Shown here: positions 16,995 to 25,500 of the stretch, piece by piece
Layout of the letters: each line of letters begins with the position of its first letter
Position numbering within the stretch: position 1 is the first letter of the stretch
From: RECO01 sp050485385
Lineage (GTDB): Bacteria > Pseudomonadota > Alphaproteobacteria > Geminicoccales > Geminicoccaceae
NCBI GenBank assembly: GCA_050485385.1
Contig: JBJHBG010000047.1
Location: 1 to 34,639 of the forward strand
Reading direction: 5' to 3'
DNA: 34,639 nt
The notes under the pieces: model-generated
What the model saw: the letters and a program-made list of their open reading frames with translations, nothing else
Database searches by the model: none
What the model was told of the DNA's origin: nothing
Program-made: the position numbers and the translations under genes

Positions 16995-17405
16995 CTAGCT
17001 GGACGTGATGGCCAGGGGCTTGGTTCCGGTCGAGGGAGCGAGGGCCGGGCCGGCGGGCTTCACCTGTTCGGCCTTCTCGGCCTCGGCGCGCCGGGCGGCG
17101 GCAGCGGCCGCTGCCCGCTCCTCCTCACGCTGCTCGGCGAGCTGGCGGCGGACCTCCTGCGAACGCAGCACGCGCTGGGCACGGCTGGCTTCGGCCCGCC
17201 AGCGCATCCCGGAAAGCCACATGACCACGCCGCAGAGGATCACGCCGACCACGGCAGTGGCGAGTACCAACCCCCACAGCGGCAGCGTGATGGGCACCAG
17301 CCCTGGCCAGAGCACCACGTCGACGAGGCCCCGGTTCTGCACGGCGAAGACGACGAGATAGAGGGCGGCGGCGGCAGCGATGAGGTAGCGGATGAGGCGA
17401 AGCAT
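16995..17405 (-). CDS. lapA: LapA-domain (DUF1049) membrane protein
   Basis: This 136-aa protein has two membrane spans (about residues 5-25 and 40-66) with the family motif FAVQNRGLVDVVLWPG between them. A charged, Ala/Glu-rich cytoplasmic coiled coil with many Arg/Glu residues (about 68-115) and a Pro-rich tail follow. LapA in enterobacteria works with LapB in controlling lipopolysaccharide synthesis; whether that holds here is inference. It lies 23 nt downstream of ihfB, the usual neighbour in Alphaproteobacteria. Confidence 0.85.
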   Translation of the reverse strand: MLRLIRYLIAAAAALYLVVFAVQNRGLVDVVLWPGLVPITLPLWGLVLATAVVGVILCGVVMWLSGMRWRAEASRAQRVLRSQEVRRQLAEQREEERAAAAAAARRAEAEKAEQVKPAGPALAPSTGTKPLAITSS

Positions 17406-17428
17406 CGGCTCGTGTCCCCTGTTCCAAA

Positions 17429-17713
17429 TCAGTTCGTGGCGTTGAGACGCTCGCGCAGGTCCTTGCCGGTCTTGAAGTGCGGCACGACCTTGTCCGGCAC
17501 CTCGACTTCCTCGCCGGTGCGCGGGTTGCGGCCCAACCGTGCCGCGCGCGCGCGGACCGAGAAGGCCCCGAAGCCGCGGAGCTCGACGCGGTCGCCGCGG
17601 GCGAGCGCCGCCGAAATCTCGTCGAACACGGTGGCGACGATGCGCTCCACGTCGCGCAGGAGAAGATGCGGATTGGCGTCCGCGAGGCGCTTGATGAGAT
17701 CGGATTTGGTCAC
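17429..17713 (-). CDS. ihfB: Integration host factor beta subunit
   Basis: This 94-aa DNA-bending protein pairs with IhfA. It shows the HU/IHF fold: an N-terminal helical part (TKSDLIKRLADAN), VELRGFGAFSVR, and the intercalating-arm tip GRNPRTGE with its proline. The C-terminus is FKTGKDLRERLN. GTG 17713 is chosen because the family begins at this TKSDLI segment; the longer in-frame ORF would add 60 unrelated residues running into the rpsA terminator. The Shine-Dalgarno is weak. Confidence 0.95.
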   Translation of the reverse strand: MTKSDLIKRLADANPHLLLRDVERIVATVFDEISAALARGDRVELRGFGAFSVRARAARLGRNPRTGEEVEVPDKVVPHFKTGKDLRERLNATN

Positions 17714-17825
17714 GTCGTCGGCCGTCCGGGGGCTGTTGTGTGCGTCGTGCCAGACCGCGCCCGCCCGGTCAACCGGCGTGCGGTCTAAGTCGTTGAGCAA
17801 AGCCCGTTTTCGCGGCCATCCAACG

Positions 17826-17855
17826 CGAAAGGGGCTGCCGAGGCAGCCCCTTTCG
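17826..17855 (-). terminator. Terminator hairpin downstream of rpsA
   Basis: CGAAAGGGGCTGCC and its exact complement (17826-17839 with 17842-17855) form a very stable 14-bp palindrome 62 nt after the rpsA stop. The A/T-rich outer arms give CCCCTTTCG at the 3' side on either strand. The T run is short but the stem and placement fit a terminator between rpsA and ihfB. Confidence 0.65.
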
Positions 17856-17917
17856 ACGCTTGCGGACCGTCTCTTCGACAGTCGGGGAGACAAAAGCTCC
17901 CCGCCGTCCCGCGTCCC

Positions 17918-19633
17918 TCAGCTATCCGAGTTCTCGCGCTGCTTCTGGCGCAGCGCGGCGCCGAGGATATCGCCGAGCGAGGCGCCGCTGTCGGCCGAGC
18001 CGAAGTCGGCCATGGCCTTCTTCTCGTCCTCGAGGTCCATCGCCTTGATCGACAGCACGACCCGGCGGGTATTCTGGTCGAGCGAGGTGACCATGGCATC
18101 GACTTTCTCGCCCACGGCGAAGCGCTCGGGGCGCTGCTCGGAGCGGTCGCGCGCCAGCTCGTTCTTGCGAATGAAGCCGCTGGCGCCGTTGGCCTCGATC
18201 TCCAGGCCGCCCGGCGTGACGCCGGTCACGGTGCAGGTCACGCGGTTGCCGCGCTTGAGACCGGCGGTGGCCTCCTTGAACGGATCCTCGCTGAGCTGCT
18301 TGATGCCGAGCGAAATGCGCTCCTTCTCGACGTCGACGTCGAGCACCATCGTGGTGACCTCTTGGCCCTCGCTGAAGCGCTGGATCGCGTCCTCGCCGCT
18401 CTCCTCCCAAGCGAGGTCGGAGAGATGCACGAGCCCGTCCACCTCGGTATCGAGACCGACGAACAGACCGAATTCGGTGATGTTCTTGATCTGCCCGGTG
18501 ACCGTGGAGCCGACCGCGTGGCGCTCCAGGAACGCCTCCCAGGGATTCGACTGCACCTGCTTCAGGCCGAGCGAGACGCGGCGCTTCTCCTCGTCCACCT
18601 CGAGCACCATCACCTCCACCTCCTGCGAGGTCGAGACGATCTTGCCCGGATGCACGTTCTTCTTGGTCCAGCTCATCTCGGAGACGTGGACCAGGCCCTC
18701 GACCCCCGGCTCCAGCTCGACGAAGGCGCCGTAGTCGGTGATGTTGGTGACGCGGCCGGTCCACTTGGTGCCGACCGGGTACTTGGCCGACACGCCCTCC
18801 CAGGGGTCCGCCTCGAGCTGTTTCATGCCCAAGGAGATGCGCTGGGTCTCGCGATTGAAGCGGATGATCTGCACCTTGACCTGCTGGCCGACGCCGAGCA
18901 CGTCGCTCGGGTGGCCGACGCGGCGCCACGAGATGTCGGTGACGTGGAGCAGGCCGTCGAGGCCGCCGAGGTCGACGAAGGCACCGTAGTCGGTGATGTT
19001 CTTGACCACGCCGTCGAGGACCTGCCCTTCCTTCAGCGTCTGCAGGAGTTCGTCGCGCTGCTCCTTCCGGCTCTCCTCGAGCACCGAGCGGCGCGAGACG
19101 ACGATGTTGCCGCGGCGCCGGTCCATCTTGAGGATCAAGAACGGCTCCTGCTTGTTGAGCAGGTAGCCGACGTCGCGGACCGGACGGATGTCGACCTGCG
19201 AGCCGGGGAGGAAGGCCACCGCACCGCCGAGTTCGACGGCGAAACCGCCCTTCACCCGGCCGAAGATGGCCCCCATCACCTTGTCCTGGGCGTTGAACGC
19301 CTTCTCCAGGCGGTTCCAGCTTTCCTCGCGGCGGGCCTTGTCGCGGCTGAGGACGGTTTCGCCGCCCCGGTTCTCCAGCCGCTCGACGTAGACCTCGACC
19401 TCGTCGCCGACATTGACCTCGGGCGCTTGGCCCGGGGCCGCGAACTCGCGCAGCGGCACGCGGCCCTCGGCCTTGAGGCCGACGTCGACGATGGCTTCGT
19501 CGCCGTCGATGGCCACCACGGTCCCCTTGACGACGGTACCCTCGAGCTTGTCCCGGCCGGCGAACGAATCGTCCAGCATGGCGGCGAAGTCCTCGACCGC
19601 CGGGGTTTGGAGGGCAGGGGTTTGATCGATCAT
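17918..19633 (-). CDS. rpsA: 30S ribosomal protein S1
   Basis: This 571-aa protein carries six S1 RNA-binding repeats; the central ones read NITDYGAFVDLGGLDGLLHVTD, NITDYGAFVELEPGVEGLVHVSE and NITEFGLFVGLDTEVDGLVHLSD in shortened form (each exceeds a single beta-barrel motif). It unfolds and recruits mRNA to the 30S subunit. ATG 19633 is supported by GGAG 5 nt upstream; the longer ORF reaches into the cmk gap without a ribosome site. The cmk-rpsA-ihfB order is conserved across Proteobacteria. A UUCG-capped mini-hairpin in the short leader (19650-19663) might take part in autoregulation. Confidence 0.97.
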   Translation of the reverse strand: MIDQTPALQTPAVEDFAAMLDDSFAGRDKLEGTVVKGTVVAIDGDEAIVDVGLKAEGRVPLREFAAPGQAPEVNVGDEVEVYVERLENRGGETVLSRDKARREESWNRLEKAFNAQDKVMGAIFGRVKGGFAVELGGAVAFLPGSQVDIRPVRDVGYLLNKQEPFLILKMDRRRGNIVVSRRSVLEESRKEQRDELLQTLKEGQVLDGVVKNITDYGAFVDLGGLDGLLHVTDISWRRVGHPSDVLGVGQQVKVQIIRFNRETQRISLGMKQLEADPWEGVSAKYPVGTKWTGRVTNITDYGAFVELEPGVEGLVHVSEMSWTKKNVHPGKIVSTSQEVEVMVLEVDEEKRRVSLGLKQVQSNPWEAFLERHAVGSTVTGQIKNITEFGLFVGLDTEVDGLVHLSDLAWEESGEDAIQRFSEGQEVTTMVLDVDVEKERISLGIKQLSEDPFKEATAGLKRGNRVTCTVTGVTPGGLEIEANGASGFIRKNELARDRSEQRPERFAVGEKVDAMVTSLDQNTRRVVLSIKAMDLEDEKKAMADFGSADSGASLGDILGAALRQKQRENSDS

Positions 19634-19700
19634 TCCGTCTCCGACGAACGAGCCCGAAGGCCCGCGGTTGAATGTTGCGCCAAAGCCGACGGCGCCGGGA

Positions 19701-20363
19701 TTAGCGGCGCAGTGCGGCACGTTCTTCGATGAAGCTCCGGGCCTTCGTCAACGCGGCCGCCACGTCCAACGACGTGGTGTCGAGGACCAGGGCGTCGTCG
19801 GGCGTGACCAAGGGAGCGATCGCGCGGGCGGCGTCACGGGCGTCTCGACGGCGGAGCTCCGCCAACACGGCGCTGTGTATAACCGCGTCGCCCCTGGCCC
19901 GCAACTGCTGGAAGCGTCGCTCGGCGCGGGCTTCGGGCGTGGCGGTGACGAAAATCTTGGCCGGTGCGTCCGGGCAGACGTGGCTGCCGATGTCGCGGCC
20001 GGCCAGCACGGCACCGCCGGGCCGGGCCGCGAAGCGGCGCTGGAGGTGGAGGAGGGCTTGCCGCACAGCCGGCATGACCGCGACCCTCGAGGCCAGTTCG
20101 CCCACCGCTTCGGCGGCGAGACCGGGATCGGCGAGACCGTCCAGATCCAGCGTTCGTGCCGCTGCGGCGGCACGGGCGGCATCGTCCGCTCCGGCCTCGC
20201 CGACCGCTTTGCCGACGGCGCGATAGAGCAGGCCCGTGTCGAGGAAGGGCAGGTCCAACGCGTCGGCCAAGCGCGCGCCGAGGGTGCTCTTGCCGGAACT
20301 GGCGGGGCCGTCGATGGCGATGGCGAAGGGCCGGTCGGCGGGCCAATCGAAGCGAGCACTCAC
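19701..20363 (-). CDS. cmk: Cytidylate kinase
   Basis: This 220-aa P-loop NMP kinase phosphorylates CMP and dCMP. The P-loop is DGPASSGKST (18-27). Nearby DTGLLYRAVG is the CMP-binding region. AGRDIGSHVCPDAPAKIFVTA and RARGDAVIHSAV are family-typical. GTG 20363 overlaps the aroA stop (GTGA), so the two are translationally coupled. The in-frame upstream extension lies within aroA and is rejected. Confidence 0.95.
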   Translation of the reverse strand: MSARFDWPADRPFAIAIDGPASSGKSTLGARLADALDLPFLDTGLLYRAVGKAVGEAGADDAARAAAAARTLDLDGLADPGLAAEAVGELASRVAVMPAVRQALLHLQRRFAARPGGAVLAGRDIGSHVCPDAPAKIFVTATPEARAERRFQQLRARGDAVIHSAVLAELRRRDARDAARAIAPLVTPDDALVLDTTSLDVAAALTKARSFIEERAALRR

Positions 20364-21676
20364 GACACGTCCAACGCCGCACCCAGCTCTCGCATGAGAG
20401 GGACGAAGGTCGGAAAGCTCGTGGCGATGGTTTCCGCACCGTCGATCGCGACCGGCTCGCGGCACGCGAGCCCCAGCACGGCGAAGCTCATGGCGATGCG
20501 ATGATCGTGGTGGGCATCGACGGCGATGCCGCCTCGGGGCGAGCCGGCACCGTCGACCGCGAGCCAGTCCTCCCCCACCTCCACCTTCACGCCGGCGGCC
20601 TGGAGGCCGTCCGCCATCAAGGCCAGCCGGTCGCTCTCCTTGACCCGCAGTTCGCCGATGCCGCGCATCACGGTGCGCCCCTCGGCAAAGGCACCGGCCA
20701 CCGCGAGGACGGGATACTCGTCGATCATCGAGGGCGCCATCTCCGGCGGCACCTCGATGCCGCGCAAGCTACCGTGCCGCACCCGCAGGTCCGCCACCGG
20801 CTCGCCGGCCCGGTGACTGGCGGCGACGAGGTCGATCTGCGCGCCCATGAGCTGAAGCACCTCGATCAGCCCGGAGCGGGTCGGGTTGATGCCGATGCGG
20901 CGCAGCGTGATGTCGGAGTCCGGCTGCACCAGCGCGGCGACCAGTGGGAAGGCGGCGGACGACGGATCGCCCGGGACGTCGAGGTCGAACGGCCGCAGCT
21001 CGGGCTGGCCCGTGATCGCGACGCGCGGCCGGCCGGCGCCGTCGAGCCCGCGCTCGATCGCCGCACCCATGGCCTGGAGCATGGTCTCGGTGTGGTCGCG
21101 GCTCGGCGCCGGCTCGCTGACCTCGGTGACGCCCGGTGCGTGCAGGCCGGCGAGCAGGATCGCCGACTTGACCTGCGCCGAGGCGATCGGGCTCGCATAG
21201 GCCATCGGCAGGAGTTGGTCGGAGCCGGTCATGGTGAGCGGCAGGCGGTCGCCGTCGACGGCGGTGAAGCGCACCCCCATCTCGCCGAGCGGACGCAGCA
21301 CCCGGCCCATCGGGCGCCGCCGCAGCGACGCGTCGCCCGTGAGGGTCGACGGAAAGCCGTGGCCCGCCAGCACGCCCATCAACAGCCTGACGCCGGTGCC
21401 GGAATTGCCGAGATCGAGCACGTCGATGGGCGCCCTGAGACCGCCGACGCCGACGCCGTGGACGCGCACCGCATCGCCGGATCGTTCGATGTCCACACCC
21501 AAGGCCGTGAGCGCGCCCCAGGTGGCGCGTACGTCCTCGCCTTCGAGCAGTCCGCGCACGATGGATCTGCCGCTGGCGAGCGCACCCAACAACAGGGCGC
21601 GATGCGAGATCGATTTGTCGCCGGGAACGGCGGCGCTGCCGCCGAGGCGGCCGCTGGGGCGGGCGATGAGACGCAT
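20360..21676 (-). CDS. aroA: 3-phosphoshikimate 1-carboxyvinyltransferase (EPSP synthase), class II-like
   Basis: This 438-aa shikimate-pathway enzyme joins PEP to shikimate 3-phosphate. Substrate motifs are PGDKSISHRALLLG (18-31), GDASLRRRPMGRVL, SAQVKSAILLAG, APSMIDEYPVLAV, LRVKESDRL and DHRIAMSF. Overall wording follows the Agrobacterium CP4-type class II enzymes. The PEP-site loop is LGNSGTGVR, with Gly93 where CP4 has Ala100, as in class I enzymes such as E. coli Gly96. The ribosome site is weak. An AT-rich spot (TATTAG on the minus strand, 21714-21709) may be the -10 of its promoter. It leads the aroA-cmk pair ahead of rpsA. Confidence 0.96.
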   Translation of the reverse strand: MRLIARPSGRLGGSAAVPGDKSISHRALLLGALASGRSIVRGLLEGEDVRATWGALTALGVDIERSGDAVRVHGVGVGGLRAPIDVLDLGNSGTGVRLLMGVLAGHGFPSTLTGDASLRRRPMGRVLRPLGEMGVRFTAVDGDRLPLTMTGSDQLLPMAYASPIASAQVKSAILLAGLHAPGVTEVSEPAPSRDHTETMLQAMGAAIERGLDGAGRPRVAITGQPELRPFDLDVPGDPSSAAFPLVAALVQPDSDITLRRIGINPTRSGLIEVLQLMGAQIDLVAASHRAGEPVADLRVRHGSLRGIEVPPEMAPSMIDEYPVLAVAGAFAEGRTVMRGIGELRVKESDRLALMADGLQAAGVKVEVGEDWLAVDGAGSPRGGIAVDAHHDHRIAMSFAVLGLACREPVAIDGAETIATSFPTFVPLMRELGAALDVS

Positions 21677-21781
21677 GGGGACCGTCGTCGGTGAGGCCTT
21701 GGGCTCGTCTAATAGTTTTGACAGCCATGATCGAACGTGGCAATCGCCGCGCCGGATTCCGACGCAACAGGAGCGCGACCC

Positions 21782-22108
21782 TTGGTCAAGCCGGAGTGGG
21801 GCACGAAGCGGGTCTGTCAGTCCTGCGGTGCCAAGTTCTACGACTTCCAGCGCATGCCCATTCTCTGCCCCGCCTGCGGGGCCACCTTCGAGCTGGAAGC
21901 GCTGACCCGTTCCCGGCGTCCCCGGGCGGCTCCCCGTGTCGCGGCCGTCGCCCCCGTCGAAGCGGTGGCCGACGAGGAGGAGGATCTGGAGAAGCTCGAG
22001 GTCGACGACGAGGCCGACGCCGACTTCGAGAGTGCGGACGAGTTGGGCGAGGACGGCGACGTCGGCGACGTCATCGCCCCCGACACCGACGACGACGAGG
22101 CGCGCTGA
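21782..22108 (+). CDS. TIGR02300-family zinc-ribbon protein
   Basis: This 108-aa protein has an N-terminal four-cysteine zinc ribbon (Cys12, Cys15, Cys29, Cys32 in KPEWGTKRVCQSCG...CPACG). The long C-terminal half is acidic (EEEDLEKLEVDDEADADFE and further Asp runs). This is the alphaproteobacterial family of unknown function normally found next to aroA. TTG 21782 is chosen for AGGAG (21769-21773) 8 nt upstream and because family members begin at this KPEWGTKR segment; the GTG at 21737 has no ribosome site. It is divergent from aroA. Confidence 0.9.
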   Translation: MVKPEWGTKRVCQSCGAKFYDFQRMPILCPACGATFELEALTRSRRPRAAPRVAAVAPVEAVADEEEDLEKLEVDDEADADFESADELGEDGDVGDVIAPDTDDDEAR

Positions 22109-22153
22109 CCGTCATCTGCGGGCATCATCCGGGAGCGGAGGCTCACGCCTTGG

Positions 22154-22203
22154 GGCGCCTCCGGCGAACGGCCCCTGCGTGCCGGGCGCCCGTCGGAGGC
22201 GCC
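22154..22203. terminator. Long-loop hairpin after the TIGR02300 gene
   Basis: A perfect 10-bp repeat GGCGCCTCCG/CGGAGGCGCC (22154-22163 with 22194-22203) encloses a GC-rich, partly self-complementary loop. It lies between the convergent ends of the TIGR02300 gene and the 35-aa membrane protein gene. No U run; possible bidirectional terminator. Confidence 0.4.
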
Positions 22204-22207
22204 TGCG

Positions 22208-22315
22208 CTACATGGCAAGTACCATGAGCCCGAGCACGCCGCAGACGATGGCCGCCAACACCGCGCCGACGATCGTTGCCTGACGCACGCCCGTCCGCAG
22301 CCAGTCTCGCTCCAC
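22208..22315 (-). CDS. 35-aa single-span membrane mini-protein (distal)
   Basis: This ORF is too short for usual gene callers: GTG 22315 to TAG 22208. The product begins MERDWLRTGVRQATIVGAVL and continues as one hydrophobic span ending in VLAM. A near-perfect ribosome site, GGAAGGAGG, lies 5 nt before the GTG, better than most genes here. The layout (basic N-terminus LRxxVR, then a GA-containing span) is shared with the 36-aa protein encoded just upstream, so the two look paralogous. The function is unknown; such proteins often modulate a larger membrane partner. Confidence 0.6.
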   Translation of the reverse strand: MERDWLRTGVRQATIVGAVLAAIVCGVLGLMVLAM

Positions 22316-22397
22316 GCCCGCCTCCTTCCAAGGTGAGTGATGAAGGAGCGGAGCTAGCTCGAAGGGACTGGCCGCCCACGCGCCGACGGTCGCACCC

Positions 22398-22508
22398 TCA
22401 GCGCGAGGCCAACACCACGAGCGCCACGACGAGGGCGTGCAGCACGAGCAGGCCCGCCCCGATCAGGACGGCGCCACGCACCGCGGCGCGAAGGTCGTGG
22501 CGGGCCAT
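22398..22508 (-). CDS. 36-aa single-span membrane mini-protein (proximal)
   Basis: ATG 22508 to TGA 22398, starting 9 nt after the stop of the 5-oxoprolinase gene. The product begins MARHDLRAAVRGAVLIGAGL and continues as one long hydrophobic helix ending LASR. The pattern LRxxVRxAxxxGAxL is shared with the 35-aa protein downstream. A partial ribosome site (AGGG) lies about 9 nt upstream. Position suggests cotranscription with the oxoprolinase gene. No known family recognised. Confidence 0.5.
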   Translation of the reverse strand: MARHDLRAAVRGAVLIGAGLLVLHALVVALVVLASR

Positions 22509-22517
22509 GGTCCAACC

Positions 22518-25500
22518 CTACGCCTTGCCGTAGCCGCCGCCGGCCGGGGTCTGGAGCACCAGCGCGTCGCCGGCATGGACGTGGCGGCGGTCGCGGCCGC
22601 CCATCTCGTCCACGCTGCCGTCGGCGCGTTCGATCCACTGCCGGCCGACCGCCCCCGACTCGCCGCCGTCGAGGCCGAAGGGCGGGACGGTGCGATGATT
22701 GGCGAGCACGATGACCTCCATCGGCTCGTGGAACACGAGCTTCCTGATCGTGCCGTCGCCGCCCTTGTGCCGCCCCTTGCCGCCGGAGCCGTGGTTGATG
22801 CGGTGGTAGGCAAGCGTGACGGGAAAGCGCAGCTCCAAGAGTTCCGGGTCGGTCAGCCGCGAGTTGGTCATGTGGGTGTGGACGGCCGAGGTGCCGTCGT
22901 AGTCGGGGCCGGCTCCGGCCCCGCCGCAGATGGTCTCGTAGTTCTGGTAGGTGGCGTTGCCGTAGGTGACGTTGTTCATCGTGCCCTGCGCCGCCGCCAT
23001 CACGCCCAAGGCCCCCATCATGGTGTTGGTGATCCACTGCGAGGTCTCGACGTTGCCGGCGCAGCAGGCGGCGGGCCAGGTGCAGTTGATCATCGAGCCC
23101 TCCGGAATGACGAGGTCGATGGGCAGCAGGCAGCCCTCGTTGAGCGGGATGTCGGCGTCGACCAGCGTGCGGAAGACGTAGAGCACGGCGGCCCGCGCCA
23201 CCGCCGCCGGGCAGTTGAAGTTGTTCTCGGCTTGCGGCGACGTGCCGGTGAAGTCGACCTTGGCGCGGCGCGCCGCTTTGTCGATCGTCACCTTCACGTG
23301 GCACTCCTGGCCCATGTCGTTGGCGTAGACGAACGCCCCGTCGTGCAGCCGGTCGAGCACGCGGCGGACCTGCTCCGCGGCATTGGCCTGGACGTGCTGC
23401 ATGTACGCCTGGACCACGTCCAGGCCGAACTGCTCGACCATGCGCAAGAGTTCGCTCGCACCCTTGTGGCAGGCGGCGATCTGCGCCTGGAGGTCGGCCA
23501 CGTTCTGATCGGGATTGCGCGCCGGGTAGGGGCCTGAGCGCAGCAGGTGCAGCAGCGCTTCCAGCCGCAGATCGCCCCCTTCCATCAGGGTGAAGTCGTC
23601 GAACAGCACCCCTTCCTGGTCGACATGGGTGCTGTCGGACGGCATCGAGCCGGGCGTGATGCCGCCGATGTCGGCATGGTGGGCGCGCGCGCCGGTGAGG
23701 AAGATCAGCCGCCCGCCCCGGTCGAACACCGGCATGATGACCGTGACGTCCGGCAGGTGCGTGCCGCCGTTGTAGGGGTTGTTGAGGGCCACCGCGTCGC
23801 CCGGCTTCAGCGCGCCACCGCGTGCCTTCAGCACGGCGCGCACGCTCTCGCTCATCGAGCCCAGATGCACCGGCATGTGCGGCGCATTGGCGACGAGATC
23901 GCCCTTGGGGTCGAACACCGCGCAGGAGAAGTCCAGCCGCTCCTTCACGTTGACCGAATAGGCCGTGTTCTGGAGCGTCGTGCCCATCTGCTCGGCCACC
24001 GTGCGGAAGAGGTTGTTGAACACCTCGAGCATGATCGGGTCGGCATCCGTGCCGACCGCCACCTGCCGCGCCGCCTTCTGCCGGCGTTCCAGTACCAGAT
24101 GGTCGCGGTCGTTGACCGAGGCCCGCCATTCCGGTTCGACCACGACGGTGGTCGTGTCGGCAACGATCAGGGCCGGGCCGTCGACCTCGTCGAACGGCCG
24201 GAGGTCGCGCCGCGCGTAGACCGGCGCCTCGTAGGTCGCGGCCGGTGCGTGCGGCGCCGGGCTGGTGAAGAGGCCAACGTGGCGGCCCGGCTTGGGCGCC
24301 GCGTCGGCGAGGTAGGGCACCATCGCCTCCGCCGGCTCGTCGATCGCCTCCATCTCGCCGATCGCCTCGACCGCGACCTGCTCGACGACGAGGTCGCGTC
24401 CCTTCACCACGAAGCCGTAGCGGCTCTTGTGCTCGGCCTCGAACGCCGCGCGCAGTGCGTCGGCATCGCCCATCGCCACCTCGAGCGCCGTGACCGTGCC
24501 GGCATAGCGCAGGTGGACGCGCGTCTCGGTCTCGAGCCGGGCGTCCGGCACGTCCTGGGCGCGCAGCTCGGCCCGCGCTTCCTCGATCAGCGCCGCCTCG
24601 ACGTCGCGCAGCGCCAGGATCAACGCGTCGTCCAGGACCGCCTCGACCGAGCGCTGGCGCAGCGTCCGGATGTCGGCGAGGCCGATGCCGTAGGCCGAGA
24701 GGACCGAGGCGAAGGGATGGATCATCACCCGCCGCATGCCGAGCGCGTCGGCCACGGCGCAGGCGTGCTGGCCGCCGGCGCCGCCGAAACAGACCAGGGT
24801 GTAGCCCTGCACGTCGTAGCCCTTCTGGATCGAGATCTCCTTGATCGCGTTCGCCATGTTGTCGTTGGCGATGGTCAAGGCGCCGTGGGCCAGTTCCTCG
24901 ATGGCATAGGCCGTGCCGGTCTCGGCCTCGATCTCGCGGGCCAGGGCCTCGAACTTCGCTCGCGCGGCGGCCTCGTCGAGCGGCTGGTCGGCGTTCGGGC
25001 CGAACACGGCGGGAAAGGCTCCCGGCAACAGCTTGCCGGTGACCAGGTTGCAGTCGGTGACGGTGAGCGGCCCGCCCTTCCGGTAGCAGGCGGGACCCGG
25101 GTTGGCGCCCGCACTCGCCGGGCCGACCCGGAACTTGCCGCCCTCGAAGGCGAGGATCGAGCCGCCGCCGGCGGCAACCGTGTGGATCGCCATCATCGGC
25201 GCCCGCATCCTGACCCCGGCGACCTCGGTCTCGAAGCGCCGCTCGAGCTGGCCTGCATAGTGCGTCACGTCGGTCGAGGTGCCGCCCATGTCGAAGCCGA
25301 TGATCTTCTCGAAGCCGGCCAACGCCGCCGTCTTGACCGCCCCCACCACACCGCCCGCCGGCCCCGAGAGGATCGCGTCCTTGCCGTGGAAGCGCCTCGC
25401 GTCGACCAGCCCGCCGTTGGACTGCATGAACATCAGCCTGCCGTCGCCGGTCGCCGCCGCCACCCGGTCGACGTAGCGGCCGAGGATCGGCGAGAGGTAG

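Noticed and set aside
16875..18734. 619-aa plus-strand open frame across lapA, ihfB and rpsA
   Set aside because: It crosses three well-supported minus-strand genes and has no family signature.
22109..22207. Possible tRNA or small RNA after the TIGR02300 gene
   Set aside because: No TPsiC-like GGTTCAA motif or cloverleaf arms seen; only a long-loop hairpin is present.
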